From NCBI GenBank assembly GCA_024734495.1, contig JALMQS010000187.1, forward strand, positions 4,282,013 through 4,346,012: a DNA stretch of 64,000 nucleotides. Direction: 5' to 3'. The notes beneath the pieces were generated by a model. That model had not been told where the DNA came from, ran no database searches, and saw nothing but the letters and a program-made list of their open reading frames with translations. The position numbers and the translations under genes were made by a program. Origin of the DNA: Forficula auricularia. Taxonomy: Eukaryota; Arthropoda; Insecta; Dermaptera; Forficulidae. This document shows, piece by piece, positions 34,501 through 43,629 of the stretch. Positions within the stretch are counted from its first letter, which is position 1, and each line of letters opens with the position of its first letter.

Positions 34501-34868
34501 CTTCGATCAATTTACGGCCAGTGAAAGCTGTTGTAACTCGATGTCCTCTATTGACCTCTCTTAATTTGTCTTCATGTCGAGCCCTGCCCCGCGGGATGAA
34601 ACGTCTCTATGATGGTGATGTCGCATTGACAGAATTAAGAAGCACCTTTGAACGGCCTCCAAAAGTGAAAGCTGAAGAAGCAGAAGCTTCAACTACAACT
34701 ACCACAGTAAAAAATGAGGACAATATGAAAACCGAGCCTGAAGATAATGATGTTATTGATGATAATGGCTTGAATTCATCTTCAACTAGTCATGATCATC
34801 GAAATTATGAGAATTCATATGCGCTTGGTCAACCTCTTCAGCCTGACCCTTCCTCCTCAATCATGTAA
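18249..34868 (+). CDS. F-box/LRR-repeat protein 6 (FBXL6) orthologue, seven exons
   Basis: FBXL6 proteins are substrate-receptor subunits of SCF (SKP1-CUL1-F-box) ubiquitin ligases: the F-box binds SKP1 and the LRRs bind substrate. Joined exons are 18,249-19,543, 19,845-20,008, 23,120-23,325, 25,956-26,096, 29,686-29,853, 31,685-32,060 and 34,481-34,868. They would give about 912 residues. The F-box spans about 403-455 (LPEHALEKIF...FLVRASHVCRLWRRVAGLPRLW). LRRs follow, ending in the family-typical LNLSSCRALPRGMKRLY. The human protein is near 540 residues, so the N-terminal region here is much longer. Every junction is in frame except exon 6/7, which is one base short. Identification rests on residue patterns remembered for the family; no search was run. 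Confidence 0.85.
19845..20008 (+). CDS. FBXL6 exon 2: F-box completion
   Basis: Acceptor TTCCAG and donor G|GTGTGT. It starts in the third base of an Arg codon and reads RASHVCRLWRRVAGLPRLWH, the second half of the F-box, then leads into the first LRR (VRDLNI). A donor three bases later (GGT|GTGTAA) paired with a shifted acceptor in exon 3 would also keep frame. Confidence 0.85.
20015..21150. other. FBXL6 intron 2, 5' part
   Basis: AT-rich intronic sequence. From about 20,690 to 21,120 it is less AT-rich and contains motifs such as GTGCAAAATTTAATTCCGAT and GGTGCGAAATTTGGTC, suggestive of an old dispersed repeat, but no second copy is clearly recognisable in the window. Confidence 0.4.
21157..22806 (-). 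mobile_element. Tc1-type transposon with long terminal inverted repeats
   Basis: The ends are TACACTCGGGAGCAGC and its reverse complement, flanked by TA on both sides (exact edge ambiguous because of TATA). The inverted repeats extend about 180 bases (21,157 to about 21,338, and about 22,625 to 22,806) with only four or five differences. Together with an uninterrupted transposase this indicates a recent insertion. It lies in intron 2 of FBXL6, in the opposite orientation to the host gene. Confidence 0.9.
21432..22469 (-). CDS. Tc1-family transposase, DD34E, intact
   Basis: 345 residues, the usual length for the family. The N-terminal part holds two helix-turn-helix regions (about 5-45, with LTQREVARQLNLSQSTVSRV, and about 62-107) joined by a basic RRPNTRRRR linker in the position of the GRPR-like motif. 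The catalytic triad is visible: D150 in ALFTDEC, D245 in LLMHDNARCH and E280 in DMNPIEHMWD. D245 and E280 are separated by exactly 34 residues, the Tc1 spacing. The GGI-containing glycine-rich segment lies near 185-215. No stop or frameshift interrupts it. It would bind the terminal repeats and catalyse cut-and-paste transposition into TA. Confidence 0.95.
   Translation of the reverse strand: MDTKPEVAAQVVALLEQSLTQREVARQLNLSQSTVSRVYRRFQETGAFTRRPNTRRRRCTSERDERFIVTTSLRNRHLTGVDVQQQLREVRGLAVSRWTVRRRLKEANLTCRRPASGPKLTSRHSQARLQFAREHLNWSIDQWRAALFTDECRVCIHGSDRRSRVYRRQVERFSQCCFSQTVSYGGGSGMIWGGISLEGKTDIVFVPGGGRRGGLTADCYIADILLHHVVPYKGFIGENFLLMHDNARCHAAMVTRQYMTEVAIHTMEWPALSPDMNPIEHMWDHLKQRVRVRNSVPSTIDELKTALLDEWEGIPQDFIKKLIRSMQDRMRAVIKARGQHKLLRK
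23120..23325 (+). CDS. FBXL6 exon 3: first LRRs, GC-rich
   Basis: Acceptor AATCAG, donor AAT|GTGAGA, phase ends at 0. It reads (E)WLPRGPAAIGAGGWEFAG, then IQSVLETISERCQDLQGLNI, TGCKELSGDHLKYIAEQL and NLNRLDLSSIN, typical cysteine-containing LRRs. The exon is strikingly GC-rich at its start (CCCCGGGGGCCGG) compared with all surrounding DNA and encodes a Gly/Ala/Pro-rich insert before the LRR. Confidence 0.8.
23361..23690. repeat. Foldback with hammerhead-like module, FBXL6 intron 3
   Basis: The outer sequence GAAGGAGACAATAAA at 23,362 is mirrored by GTCTCCTTC near 23,640. A subterminal tail with CTCGGCAAAAACTTTCAA follows to about 23,690. The module is present in both arms: minus 23,429-23,456 and plus 23,549-23,583 (CTGATGA ... 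GAAAC ... GTC). Relatives are at 16,205-16,545 and 27,568-27,894. Confidence 0.8.
23935..24356. repeat. Foldback element with ATATGTTGCAGTAAAA ends, FBXL6 intron 3
   Basis: The left arm (23,935 to about 24,125) and right arm (about 24,160-24,356) are near-identical inverted copies, starting with ATGTTGCAGTAAAA and including GTGAAACGCGTTTTAACTAG-type sequence. No coding capacity. Confidence 0.8.
25085..25300. repeat. Interspersed AGTAATGGGCC motif cluster in intron 3
   Basis: Four close copies of (A/C)AGTAATGGGCC or CGATAATGGGCC occur at about 25,083, 25,112, 25,258 and 25,281, the last two next to GGCCCG palindromes. The motif stands out in an AT-rich intron. Its role is unknown. Confidence 0.5.
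25956..26096 (+). CDS. FBXL6 exon 4
   Basis: Acceptor TTTTGCAG, donor TCA|GTAAGT, phase 0 on both sides, 47 codons. It encodes LRR sequence including MAKIMGERLTHLTLANNKIA and IITALS. Confidence 0.9.
26618..27223 (+). mobile_element. HINE-like element, internally deleted
   Basis: It has the same ends as the element at 12,689-15,022 (ACTTTATCC... and the GCAAC-GATCC-GTTGC hairpin), but the second block is joined directly to the 3' block near 27,165, so the minisatellite core is missing. It sits between T and T in the arm sequence, judged from the intact right arm of the surrounding foldback. Confidence 0.7.
27234..27551 (-). mobile_element. Short non-autonomous Helitron (318 bp)
   Basis: On the minus strand it starts TCTATCTATC and continues to TATATATAAAATAG after a host A. 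It ends with a GC-rich hairpin (GCCGAGCC...GGCCCGG) and CTAG before a host T. The right arm of the enclosing foldback (near 28,311-28,321) shows the uninterrupted host sequence GTTAATAAC, so both edges are fixed to the base. Confidence 0.85.
27568..27894 (+). mobile_element. Penelope/retrozyme-like foldback insertion with 15-bp target duplication
   Basis: The insertion is flanked by AACATTATAATCAAA at 27,553-27,567 and 27,895-27,909. The single-copy site is visible in the right arm of the host palindrome. The left part begins with TTGAAAGTTTTTGCCGAGAG, then the GAAGGAGACAATAAAAGAG arm. The right arm ends GTCTCCTTC. A complete module (27,798-27,832) reads CTGATGA, a GAGGGC/GCCCTC hairpin with AAA loop, GAAAC, TATA, GTC. 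A variable-length target duplication of this size suggests target-primed retroposition rather than a DNA transposase. Naming it Penelope-like is an inference. Confidence 0.65.
29686..29853 (+). CDS. FBXL6 exon 5
   Basis: Acceptor TTTTCTAG, donor CAG|GTTTGT, phase 0, 56 codons. LRRs: CPNLQVLDLSNMRTV and CQKLRVLRITNSQIT. Confidence 0.9.
29854..31684. other. FBXL6 intron 5
   Basis: Mostly AT-rich. A degenerate module is visible at about 30,265-30,300 (minus strand, TGATGAAGGTC...CCTTCGAAAC, then TATAG), so a decayed relative of the intron 3 and 4 foldbacks is likely at about 30,150-30,350. A G run lies at about 31,206-31,219. No other feature was recognised. Confidence 0.5.
31685..32060 (+). 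CDS. FBXL6 exon 6
   Basis: Acceptor TTTTTCTAG, donor CTAA|GTAAGC. It encodes GFPLLEELSVAGVNEG, LRLLDVRGCLRISD, DLEHLFLSGCYVTR and LIAQKWAHSLIEIDLAW, which follow the family pattern closely. It ends after the first base of a codon (phase 1), whereas exon 7 needs a phase-2 partner. Confidence 0.9.
32256..32492. mobile_element. MITE with TTAAGTCCGCTGC ends, FBXL6 intron 6
   Basis: The terminal inverted repeats are AAGTCCGCTGCACACGAG and, from the right, AAGGCCGCTGCCCACGAG. The segment is clearly GC-richer than the intron. No coding sequence is present, and the flanking duplication is not clear, so the superfamily is unassigned. Confidence 0.55.
33364..33476. repeat. Short hairpin element with B-box-like GGTTCAACTCC
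   Basis: Inverted halves lie around about 33,417 and are related to the hairpin at 4,212-4,435. Shared features are the CCTGGGTTCAACTCC T-arm-like block, a GACGAACCCTCT edge and a spacer ending in GGAAAG. Confidence 0.55.
33492..34084. repeat. Foldback with CTGATGATGGC...GCCGAAACG module, FBXL6 intron 6
   Basis: The arms (33,492 to about 33,745 and about 33,830 to 34,084) are inverted copies, outermost AATTAAGTAATGGAGAG. The module occurs minus at 33,562-33,594 and plus at 33,976-34,008. Its hairpin arms GGC/GCC enclose an AT-rich loop of about 14 bases. A frame at 33,598-33,831 is incidental. Confidence 0.8.
34137..34347. repeat. Short inverted-repeat element, FBXL6 intron 6
   Basis: Sequence at about 34,137-34,180 (GGCAGGTATTTGGACAGGAA) is mirrored at about 34,300-34,346. 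The arms are about 45 bases with a few differences. MITE-like, with no coding capacity. Confidence 0.65.
34481..34868 (+). CDS. FBXL6 exon 7: last LRR and acidic tail
   Basis: Acceptor TTTGATAG. After one leading base it reads ILNLCGSSINLRPVKAVV, then CPLLTSLNLSSCRALPRGM, the conserved end of the family. An acidic Ser/Thr-rich tail ends ...PSSSIM. Three sumoylation-type (hydrophobic-Lys-x-Glu) sites are visible: VKAE (34,665-34,676), VKNE (34,707-34,718) and MKTE followed by PED (34,725-34,736). Stop is at 34,866-34,868. Confidence 0.85.
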
Positions 34869-35155
34869 ATATTTGTACACACATTTCACAGACACTTGCA
34901 TACTTAAACAACAGACCCCTTCTTCTTCTCTTCTCTTCAAAACTGTCTTTGTCCCTCATAAAATAGGCTTTTAATCATCAAGGGATCGATCACTAATTGA
35001 TTATTTTTGAATTAGAAATTCTCCATAATGGAATATTTCGATCCGAATCTCAAAGTTTTCGAATTAATATACATTCTTTTATTAATTAACCTGAATTCTT
35101 TATTGTGGTGGACTTGCAAATAATATTAAATTTTTTTTTTTTACTTTTTACTAAA

Positions 35156-35161
35156 AATAAA
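35156..35161 (+). terminator. Candidate FBXL6 poly(A) signal
   Basis: AATAAA lies about 290 bases after the stop codon. Other AATAAA-like hexamers exist further on, so this is the first reasonable candidate rather than a proven site. Confidence 0.4.
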
Positions 35162-37394
35162 GCATTTTAACTAAATTTTAACAACAAATGTATAAAAAAT
35201 GTTTATTTATAAGCGCCCATCCCTTCATCAGAGGTCTGTTAGTTTCATTATGTATGGTCATTCAAATGAAAAAATAGTTTAGTAATAAAAAATATTTTGT
35301 TATTATTGATTAAATATTTATTTATAATATCAAAACATTTATTTATTTTTTATTAAATATATTATCTTTGAATAAGTATTAGCTTTTTCAAATCTTTTAT
35401 ATTTACAATAAATAAATAAATGTCGTCGAAAATTCCACAAATATGATTGTATCTTATGGCGTATTCGACTTAATGCACTCGCATCGTTTCTGGGCGTACA
35501 GTGGATTTGGGTTTGATATTTCTGCTGAAATATTTCAAATTACCTATGCTCAGTAGGTATACCTAAGCGCGATGCCAATGCATTTAGCCGAAATTCCCAT
35601 CAAACATAAACAAAAATTTAAACCTGTTAAAATGAAATAATAATCTTCTGAGTAAGATTAAGAAAGATGGCAGGATGTTTTTTTTATCTAATTGAAACAT
35701 CAAGAGTCTATTTGTTTTAGAAAGTGAATGTAAAAATAAATGTATTTGTTGTAAAACTAACAAATATCAAAATAATAGAATATTTTGTCTCAGATCACTA
35801 TGTAGAAAATCATTGTAAATTTATATAATTTATTAAAAAAATAAAAAAAAAATATAGACCCCGAAAACTTTGGTGTTCTAATCAAAATATTTCTATTAAT
35901 GGTAATAATGAACAGCCAAATTTAGATATTAAAATCGAAAATATATGCTTCTAATCAATATTCTTAAAAATACAATATTTTTAGTATGGAATATTTAAAA
36001 TAAGGACGATGATATCCAATGGACACTTTAATAAATTTTTTACAAAAATCTTTTGAGAAAAGCAGCAATGTTTCTTTTTATTCATTAATTTTTTAGACTA
36101 GCTAGGCCCCCTGTAATTGGAGCTGCGGATACTTCGAATAATTATAAAAATCTCGGGTCACTCGGAATTATGAACAAAACAGTGTTTAATGAGTACAATA
36201 AAAGGTTAAACAATACAATACATACGTGTCTTAGATATATGGTCTAACCATATGAAGTTGAAAAAAAACGGAGCCTCGTTTTTTAGTAGGAATGCCCCTT
36301 AAGAAGTACAATATCATAAGCAACTCAACGAGACCAGCTCGAATTACACTAAACCTCGAACTACCTAGGCTCGATTTACTGTACTTTACTGTATTTAAAC
36401 TATCTTCTTTACACTAATCCATTATTATAATTTAATAAATATATTTGACTGTAAAATAAAAAAATTAAAAATTTATGTTCATAATAACATAAGCAGTGTC
36501 CATTAGATATCACCGACTTATAAAAATCATTCTTAAGCTAAAGAAAAAAAAGATCTTTCATTTATTGAGTGGTTAAACAAACTTTTAAACCCTAATTAAG
36601 AGAAAAATATCAATCAGGATTAAAAAATTAAAAACTAATAATAAAAAAAATGATTTTAAATATATAATTTTTCTCTTTTAAAGGATATATATATATTTTT
36701 TAGAAGTTTAAATAACAGGCTTCAAAGCCAAGACCAAAAAAAATATTTTTTCATTACCTCAAAATTAATAATTTTTATTCATGTTCCCTTGTGGAGAGAA
36801 TTTATGAATTAAGTCAGTAGAAAATCAAATAAAATTAATTCTTTGGATAATTATTTTTGAGAATTTTCAAAATAGGAAATTGTTTTATCATATGTTTTTA
36901 TTTTAAATTTATCCCCCCTACTAATAATTTGTATAGTTTATTGTAGAAAATGTACACTTTGCTAAAATATGTTATTGTTAAAGCCTTGTTGGTGCTAGAT
37001 TGATGATTTTAAAGTTTTTTGCGCTTAAATCACCCTGTAAATAGCAAATCGAAATGTTATGTTAAAATCCCGAAAGAGTCTTTATCAATAATTGACCTCA
37101 ATTGTTCCTGTACATATAATAATTTCTTATTACATTATGGGCAGCTTATCCCGAAAAACGTTTCTAATTCAAAGATGTTAAATGAATTAAAGTTTATATA
37201 TAATAATAATATGTTTAAAAATGATATAGCAAAAGTATTTCTGATAATATTTCTTCTAATATAATATATTTGATTATTTTTAAAATATATATAATATATT
37301 ATAAATGTACTTATATTTATTTGAGTTATGCTTATTTTATCTTAATAAATAATTCATGCTAATCGTTCTTCAACTCATTTTATGAAAAATTATT
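35162..37394. other. AT-rich intergenic DNA
   Basis: No supported gene. The frame at 37,019-37,264 (81 codons) is not recognised. A CTAG-containing piece near 36,099-36,115 resembles the 3' edge of the local Helitrons but lacks a hairpin. Confidence 0.4.
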
Positions 37395-37398
37395 TTAA

Positions 37399-37911
37399 GG
37401 TAGTTTTTTCACAAATGCAAAAATTCAAGAAGTCTTTGAAACTTGGAATATAAGTCATTAAAAACATAATATACACACTGTTAAAATTTGAAGACGATTT
37501 ACCACACCAAACATGAAATAATTGCAATTAAAAATGAAATTTTTTACATATGGTAGATTGGGAAAGAGTGGGGATATGATAATTATTTTATTTTTTCATT
37601 CAAGAACTTTCACTATCTTGATGAAAAACTAATATTTGTTAGAATAATATATTCGGAGTAACTTAAAAAAAAAAATTGAAATTATTTACCTCTTAGTTTT
37701 GATAAAAAACATATTTGGGCGACTATTTTTAGTGTAGGGGATATAAGATCAATGGCTTGGAAACGAAGTATGTGTGTATCCATATAGAGATTGCGTAGTG
37801 TGATTGGTACAGTCACGTTAAAAAAACAACCTAAAATTTTAGTTCCGTTCATATTTATAGAGTGGTTACGAGGCTAAAACTTGTTGTGTGGATTGTCGCG
37901 AAAGAACCTCC
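37399..37911. mobile_element. TTAA-flanked MITE (copy 2)
   Basis: Same family and orientation as 7,772-8,296, bounded by TTAA at 37,395-37,398 and 37,912-37,915. Differences are scattered small indels and substitutions. No coding sequence. Confidence 0.65.
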
Positions 37912-38305
37912 TTAAATGAAAAAGAAAAACTGACTAATCCAGGAATTGATTCTTAAGTAATGCGAACCGTCGAGGTCTGACGTCGGAGTGGTTGGCTAGA
38001 TTTTTATTATATTAAAAATAATTTAAAGAACGATCAGTCTTAATTATTTATAGAATTGAGAATTCACATAGCTCTAAAATATATGTTCACATTAATGAAC
38101 TAAAAACAATTTGTTATATATTTGATATACATTTAGAAGGTGTAACTAAAATGTGTGCTGTTATTTCAGGAGCGTATTCTACACATCAAAATAAGCCTAA
38201 AGTTTATATCACCGAATCTATCTTGCTTTGTGGTTCATCTGTCTGTAATTTTTTTTTATCTTAAAAATGGATTGTAATTTTTTAATGAAATTTTTTTTTT
38301 AAATG

Positions 38306-38743
38306 AAAATGATGAGAGAAGGAGTTACACCAAAAAGGTGTATCCCCTAAAGGCCTGGGTTGGCCCCTTCATCGTGAAAAGAAGAAGAAGGGGGAATTTT
38401 ATGGGCTGGCCAGGGGTCGAAGGTATCTGTGGTTGCGGGTCTTAAACAACTGAAGGTTATAAGTCGCGGGAAAGATGGTGGCAGGGAGCGAGTTCCAGTC
38501 TCTGGAGGTCATAGGGATAAAAGTGTTGGCGAAAGCGCTTGTTCGATTTTTATCCAATTTGACAGCGAAGGGGTGCTGAGCGTTGGAAAACCGCGAATTT
38601 CTCTTAAAGAGGACTTTAGGGGGGATAATTGATTTCAGCTCGACTGAACAGACACCGTGATAGTATCTTTAGTACAGGGAAAGGGCAGAAACGGTTCTTC
38701 GGTGAGCCAGGGAGTCGAGTGAGTTAGTCAGGGCCGGGTCTCC
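38306..38743 (-). mobile_element. 3' end of a non-LTR retrotransposon
   Basis: The minus strand carries the end of a reverse-transcriptase ORF (38,399-38,743). A 3' untranslated end follows with AGGCCTTTAGGGGATACACC and a T-rich tail. A second copy of this 3' end is at 44,552-44,640, showing it is a mobile family. The element is 5'-truncated. Confidence 0.75.
38399..38743 (-). pseudogene. Reverse-transcriptase C-terminal relic (LINE)
   Basis: Read on the minus strand, the frame gives LTNSLDSLAHRRTV, YYHGVCSVELKSIIPP, HPFAVKLDKNRTSAFANTF, SRDWNSLPATIFPATYN and LQLFKTRNHRYL. This is the characteristic C-terminal region after the RT domain in jockey/CR1-type LINE proteins (HP..V...RT...NSF.P.....WNSLP). 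An in-frame TAA interrupts it after SALSLY, and the rest of the polymerase is absent. It is a dead fragment. Confidence 0.8.
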
Positions 38744-38754
38744 TTATATATTAT

Positions 38755-39020
38755 TATTATTTGGGATTTAAAGGCGCATCGGCTGCTAAGGTCATTAGCG
38801 CCTTTTTTATTGAAATTTATTGATTGAACCATTTATTTTACATGAATTAATGTATACATTGCATTTTAGCTTCGACTCCGGAGATTACTTCTCCACCATC
38901 GAGTGTCCTTGATCATCTTTTAGTCCTTGTTTTTAATAAGAGGAAAAAACTAATTAAATAAAAAAACCTCTTCCGATAATTATTCCAATTCCATTATTTT
39001 CAATTCAATTCTGAAATTTA
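38755..39020. repeat. Compound dispersed-repeat fragment
   Basis: An element end containing GGCGCATCGGCTGCTAAGG (about 38,770-38,800) adjoins an inverted copy of the GATGGTGGAGAAGTAATCTC family found at 15,700-15,860 and 48,500-48,620. Confidence 0.5.
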
Positions 39021-41572
39021 TTGATATAATATAGTATTTATATCAACAGATCAACATACTCTGTAAAAAAAATAACAATAATAATTGTGGAAATTTATCG
39101 TTATTCAATTTCACAATTTCGTCCAATTTAATTTCTAAAACATTAATATCTTGGTAAATATTTCTTTTATCAAATTCGGTTATCTTAAATATTATATAAT
39201 AATATTTATAATATATAATAATATTAAGCATTTTATAGAGAAAAAATTAAGGTATCGATATGCAAGCAATACAGTCGGATATTAATCAACAGAAAGTAAA
39301 TATAGAAGCATGGATAAATTTTTATTAAAAAATCACGCACAGATGGACAACGAAGCAAGATAGAAGTTAAATTAATTTAAACTTTTAGAATAAGTAGAAT
39401 ACGCCCCTGAAGTAGCAGTCCAAATTTCAGTTACACTTTATAGATAAAATCAAAATTTTATTGTAAATTTATCCAAATTTTTAATTTTTTTTTTGTAAAT
39501 GCTCTTTAATCTAAATTAATTAAATAATTATATCTTTTTTAAAATCACAATAAGAAAATCATTTTCAACTGACTTATTTCTTGAAAATATTCCTCCCACC
39601 TGAAAAAATTAATTTCTCTTTAATATCCATTTCTTTAAAAGTTAAAATTTAATTGAAGCGCGCTCAATGACCTCCAAACAAAAATATATATATATATAAA
39701 AAAATTAATTAAATTACTGAATAAAATATATCGTAAATGGACGATTAAAAAAAATGCTTTTTTTATGTTTGAGTTATCATTATGACTCGTCTGCCTCTCA
39801 GTTGATTAATAAAAGTATATAAATTATATTATATAAATAATATATATATATATATAAAATAAAAGTAAAAAGTGAAAAAAATTATAAAGCAATCTGAATG
39901 CATTTTCCTGCGCTCACCGATTTGTCTCTTTTTACACAAACAATTAAGAAAAAAACTTTTATGTCTGTTGTTATTGTTGTAAATTAGTTTATAGATTTGA
40001 TTGATTGAATTGAATTGATTGAAATGATTAGATTGACGAAGTTTCATCACGAAAGTCTTAAATAAATTGAAATCTAAGGAATGCTATTTTGACTGAAGTC
40101 ATCTTCAAATTGCTTCTCATTCGAAGTTCCGCAAAAGTAAGAGAATAATTAAAAAAAGACATGTATATATTTACACTTTTTAAGTCCAATGATAATGATT
40201 AAAAATATCAAAGGACTGAAAATACAATTAATGAGATTAAATGGAAAATATTATATATATATATAAAATAATAGCTTCGTTCGTGGTAGAGGTTCCGAAC
40301 ATGTTTGGGATTTTTATGCAGAGTTGTGAACAATAAAACATTCCCCCAAAACGACGAAGATTTTTGTAATTTTGGGGGTAAATACTCAAAAAAATCCCGA
40401 ACGTCTACTACAAACGAAGCTAATATCTTTTATTTTAATAAAATTAGATCTCTAATTAAAGTATGAAACAATTTGAAGAAGAAAGAATTTAGTCTATTTG
40501 CGTATGAGTCCATGTCATTGATTAATTATTATATAATACTATATTTATTTTTTATTTTTTTTGATAATGAAGCATTTATTAGAAATAGTAACTAAAGGAA
40601 AAATAGCATCATTATTATTACATATAATTTTTTTTACTAGATTTTTGATGAATTTGTCAATCTAAAAAAAAGTTTTAGAAGCAATTTCAATGGTTGTAAA
40701 AAATCATTGAAAAAATATATACATATATATAAACCAAGAAAAATATAAATATAAAAACTATTATATACATTTAATTTGTAGAATATATAATAATAATTGT
40801 GTGTGAATGCACACAGTAAAACAAAAAATATTTCAAATTCATATAACACAATTTTACTGTACAATCGAATATTACTCTTTATTTTTAATTAAGTTTAATT
40901 ATATAATTTTTTTTTTAATATAAATGTTGTGTGTTTAAATAACTTTTAAGTTTGAGCTAAAAGTGTTTTATCAGAGAGAAATTTAAATAAAAACATTATA
41001 TGAAAAAAAAATCTAAAGAAATAAATGAATTTAAATTATACGATGAATGTTTTAGTAAAATTATCAATAACATTTTTGATTTATTACTTTTTGTACGTAC
41101 TAAAACAGAATATTTTTTTCTAATAAGTTTTTTAAAAAAAAATTATAATTAAACGAGTTCAATTTAAAACGAGCAGATTATTTTATTATTATTTTTTTAA
41201 ACAAAAAAAAAACATAATATATCTCTTAGATTTTTAACAGGAGACTAAATAAAAAACAAAAACAAATTACTTTTTCAATTTCACACATTTTGATACTCCG
41301 TGAAAATAATTATTTTTAAATAAAAATTAATCAGAAATCCTAAATCATAAAATAACATTAATCCTTGTAATTTACGATTTTAAATTTTAAATGAATAAAA
41401 TTCTCCATAAAACAAAAAATAAGTTTTCTCTATAAAAAAAAAAACTATCCTTTACTTAATATAATTTTTTTTTCATTTGCTCATAAGTGCCTTTCCAATT
41501 TTTTTTTATTTTTGGAAAATTTATACTTAATCATTATTATTCCTTTGAAAGTTTATAATAGGAAAATAATGA
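39021..41572. other. AT-rich intergenic DNA with one small inverted repeat
   Basis: Very AT-rich, with TA runs at about 39,687 and 39,840. The only structured part is a pair of inverted arms at about 40,266-40,312 and 40,388-40,427 (ATAGCTTCGTTCGTGGTAGA and its mirror), a short MITE-like element. Open frames in this interval are short and unrecognised. Confidence 0.5.
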
Positions 41573-41780
41573 TGTGTGACTTTTTATTTATCAGCCAACG
41601 TTTCATCGACTTTGCCGACTTCTTCAGAGCTTCAAATAGTCAATAGTTTTTAAGGAATTTAGTGTTGGTACTTGTTGAAACATTTTTTAAATTATTGGAT
41701 AAAAAATACTTGGTAGATTTTTTTTCAAGATATAAAATAAAACGAATTTATTTTTGGAGAGACTTTAATCTCGATATATA

Positions 41781-42403
41781 CAGGGTGGGGCAAAAGTAAT
41801 CACCCTATTGGAAAGCGCTATAAGAAAAGTAATCATCCTATGTTCTTTTGCTGTATTTTTTTAATGAAAAATTTTGGTTCTGCTTGTGAAATTTGTTTAT
41901 TTAATCCATTAGAATTTATTCCATCAAGTCGAGAAAATGATATCGGCCAAGTGGGCGCCGCCAGAGTTGATGACCATACGGGCCCGTTTTATGGCATTTT
42001 CCATCACTCTTGCCAGAACTTCGGGCGACATGTTCTCGCATTCCTGGCGAATATTCTCCTTAAGGGCTTCAAGAGTCTGAGGCTTGTTGACGTAAACCCG
42101 CAACTTCAAAAAACCCCATAAAAAGAAGTCTGGAACGATTATATCGGGTGATCTGGCCGGCCAGTGCAAATCATCAAAACTAGAGATTAAGCGACCCGGA
42201 AATCAACTCATCAACTCTGGCGGCGGCCACTTGGCCGATATCATTTTCTCGACTTGATGGAATAAATTCTAATGGATTAAATAAACAAATTTCACAAGGA
42301 GAACCAATGTTTTTCATTAAAAAAAAAAATACAGCAAAAGAACATCGGGTGATTACTTTTCTTATAGCGTTTTCCAATAGGTGATTACTTTTGCCCCACC
42401 CTA
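41781..42403 (-). mobile_element. Internally deleted Tc1/mariner-superfamily element
   Basis: The ends are CAGGGTGGGGCAAAAGTAAT and, from the other side, (T)AGGGTGGGGCAAAAGTAAT, flanked by TA. The inverted repeats extend about 170 bases and contain the last codons of the transposase, so they probably arose by an internal duplication or deletion (hairpin derivative). Only the C-terminal transposase fragment remains. Confidence 0.8.
41924..42169 (-). pseudogene. Transposase C-terminal relic (IS630-Tc1-mariner)
   Basis: It reads HWPARSPDIIVPDFFLWGFL and then KLRVYVNKPQTLEALKENI, ending GGAHLADIIFST. The SPD...DFFLWG signature and the DIIF end are typical for this superfamily. The first two catalytic aspartates and the DNA-binding domain are missing. 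Confidence 0.75.
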
Positions 42404-43315
42404 TATATTTCGTATGGCTAACCCATAGGTCATGCCACACATTCGTCTAAATTTTCTTCTTATCTTCGTTACCATTGAAGACCATCAGAACACAAATTTC
42501 AAAAAATATTTGGCACATTCACAAAAACAATTTTTCTTTCTTTTCTTTTTATATTAACAATTATATTAGATATAAAACAGAAGCAACATATATATAATGA
42601 GGCAACACTGTTTTTAAAAACAGAATAGAATATTTTTTCTCTTGATCCTTACATAAAGAAATCTCAAATTTAAATTGTGTCATGACTATTTGAAGCCCTG
42701 AAGAAGTCGGCAAAGTCGACGAAACGTTGGCTGATAAATTAAAAAAGTCACACATAAAAACTTGTCCTTATTTTCCTATTATAAACTTTCAAATTAATAC
42801 AAATTATGGACGGAAATGATAATAATAATTATTATTCCTCTACAAAAAATAAACGAATATAAATGAAATCTATTTTTCATAGTTTTTCATAGTGTTAGAT
42901 TTAAATTCTTATAACAAATTTTTATATTACTACAAATAATTACTTGAATCGTGATTTTATATTGAGATTGTTTATAAATTATAAATAATTTAAAGAAATA
43001 TTGTCCCAGCAAAAGTTGTCTAAAATAAAAATTAATTATTTTCCACTTTTTAATCATCGTTATAAATAGGTATTTATTGTTAAATCATAATCCAAATATG
43101 GCAAATATTATTATTATTTATTGAATCCTTCTACTGCCTTTGTGGCCTATTTTGGTCTTCAGGCTATACATAATTTCTAAATAGAGAGTTTACAATATTT
43201 ACCAACAATTTCAAAAAATCTACAGAGCTAATAAGAATTCATTTTCGCCTTTCCTTACGATCTCCATCGACTCGTCATCCATCCTTCCTTCTGCAAGCTT
43301 CCCTTCCATTTTTAA

Positions 43316-43615
43316 CCGAATTCAAAAAAGGAGGAGGTTCTCTATTCGACTGATTTTTTTTTGTGTCTATGTTACCTCATATCTCCGCCAATTGTGAACA
43401 GATTTTTTAAAAAAATTTGCATTGGGTTCAGTCTAGCTTCCGATTGGTCCCGTTTTTTTTCATTGTTATTAGACCTTTTTTTGTTAGGTTTGTTCAACTT
43501 CTTTGTTTATAAACCGATTTCGATGATTCTTTTTTTATTGGAAAGGGGTATCTTAGGCATAATGCCATATTAATTTGGTCAAGTTCTGATGATATGATCA
43601 CTATTAATAACATCA
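43316..43615 (+). repeat. Dispersed repeat beginning AACCGAATTCAAAAAAGGAG
   Basis: Same family as 520-925 (minus) and 15,054-15,515. It starts with a GAGGAGGTTCTCTATTCGAC-type edge and contains ACCGATTTCGATGATTCTTT and TTAATTTGGTCAAGTTCT. Confidence 0.65.
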
Positions 43616-43629
43616 CTAAAAAGAGAAAA

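Larger units (their letters stand above)
41573..42753. repeat. Foldback element interrupted by a mariner-type insertion
   Basis: The outer arms start GTGTGACTTTTTATTTATCAG at about 41,573 and end as its mirror near 42,753. Each has the CTGAAGA / GTCGGC-type hairpin / GAAACGTT module (minus 41,600-41,627; plus 42,698-42,725). Same family as 4,545-4,908. The middle (41,781-42,403) is a separate Tc1/mariner relic, and part of the 340-470 family also lies next to it. Confidence 0.75.

Noticed and set aside
37019..37264. 81-codon frame downstream of FBXL6
   Set aside because: AT-driven composition, no homologous pattern, no splice or poly(A) context that supports it.
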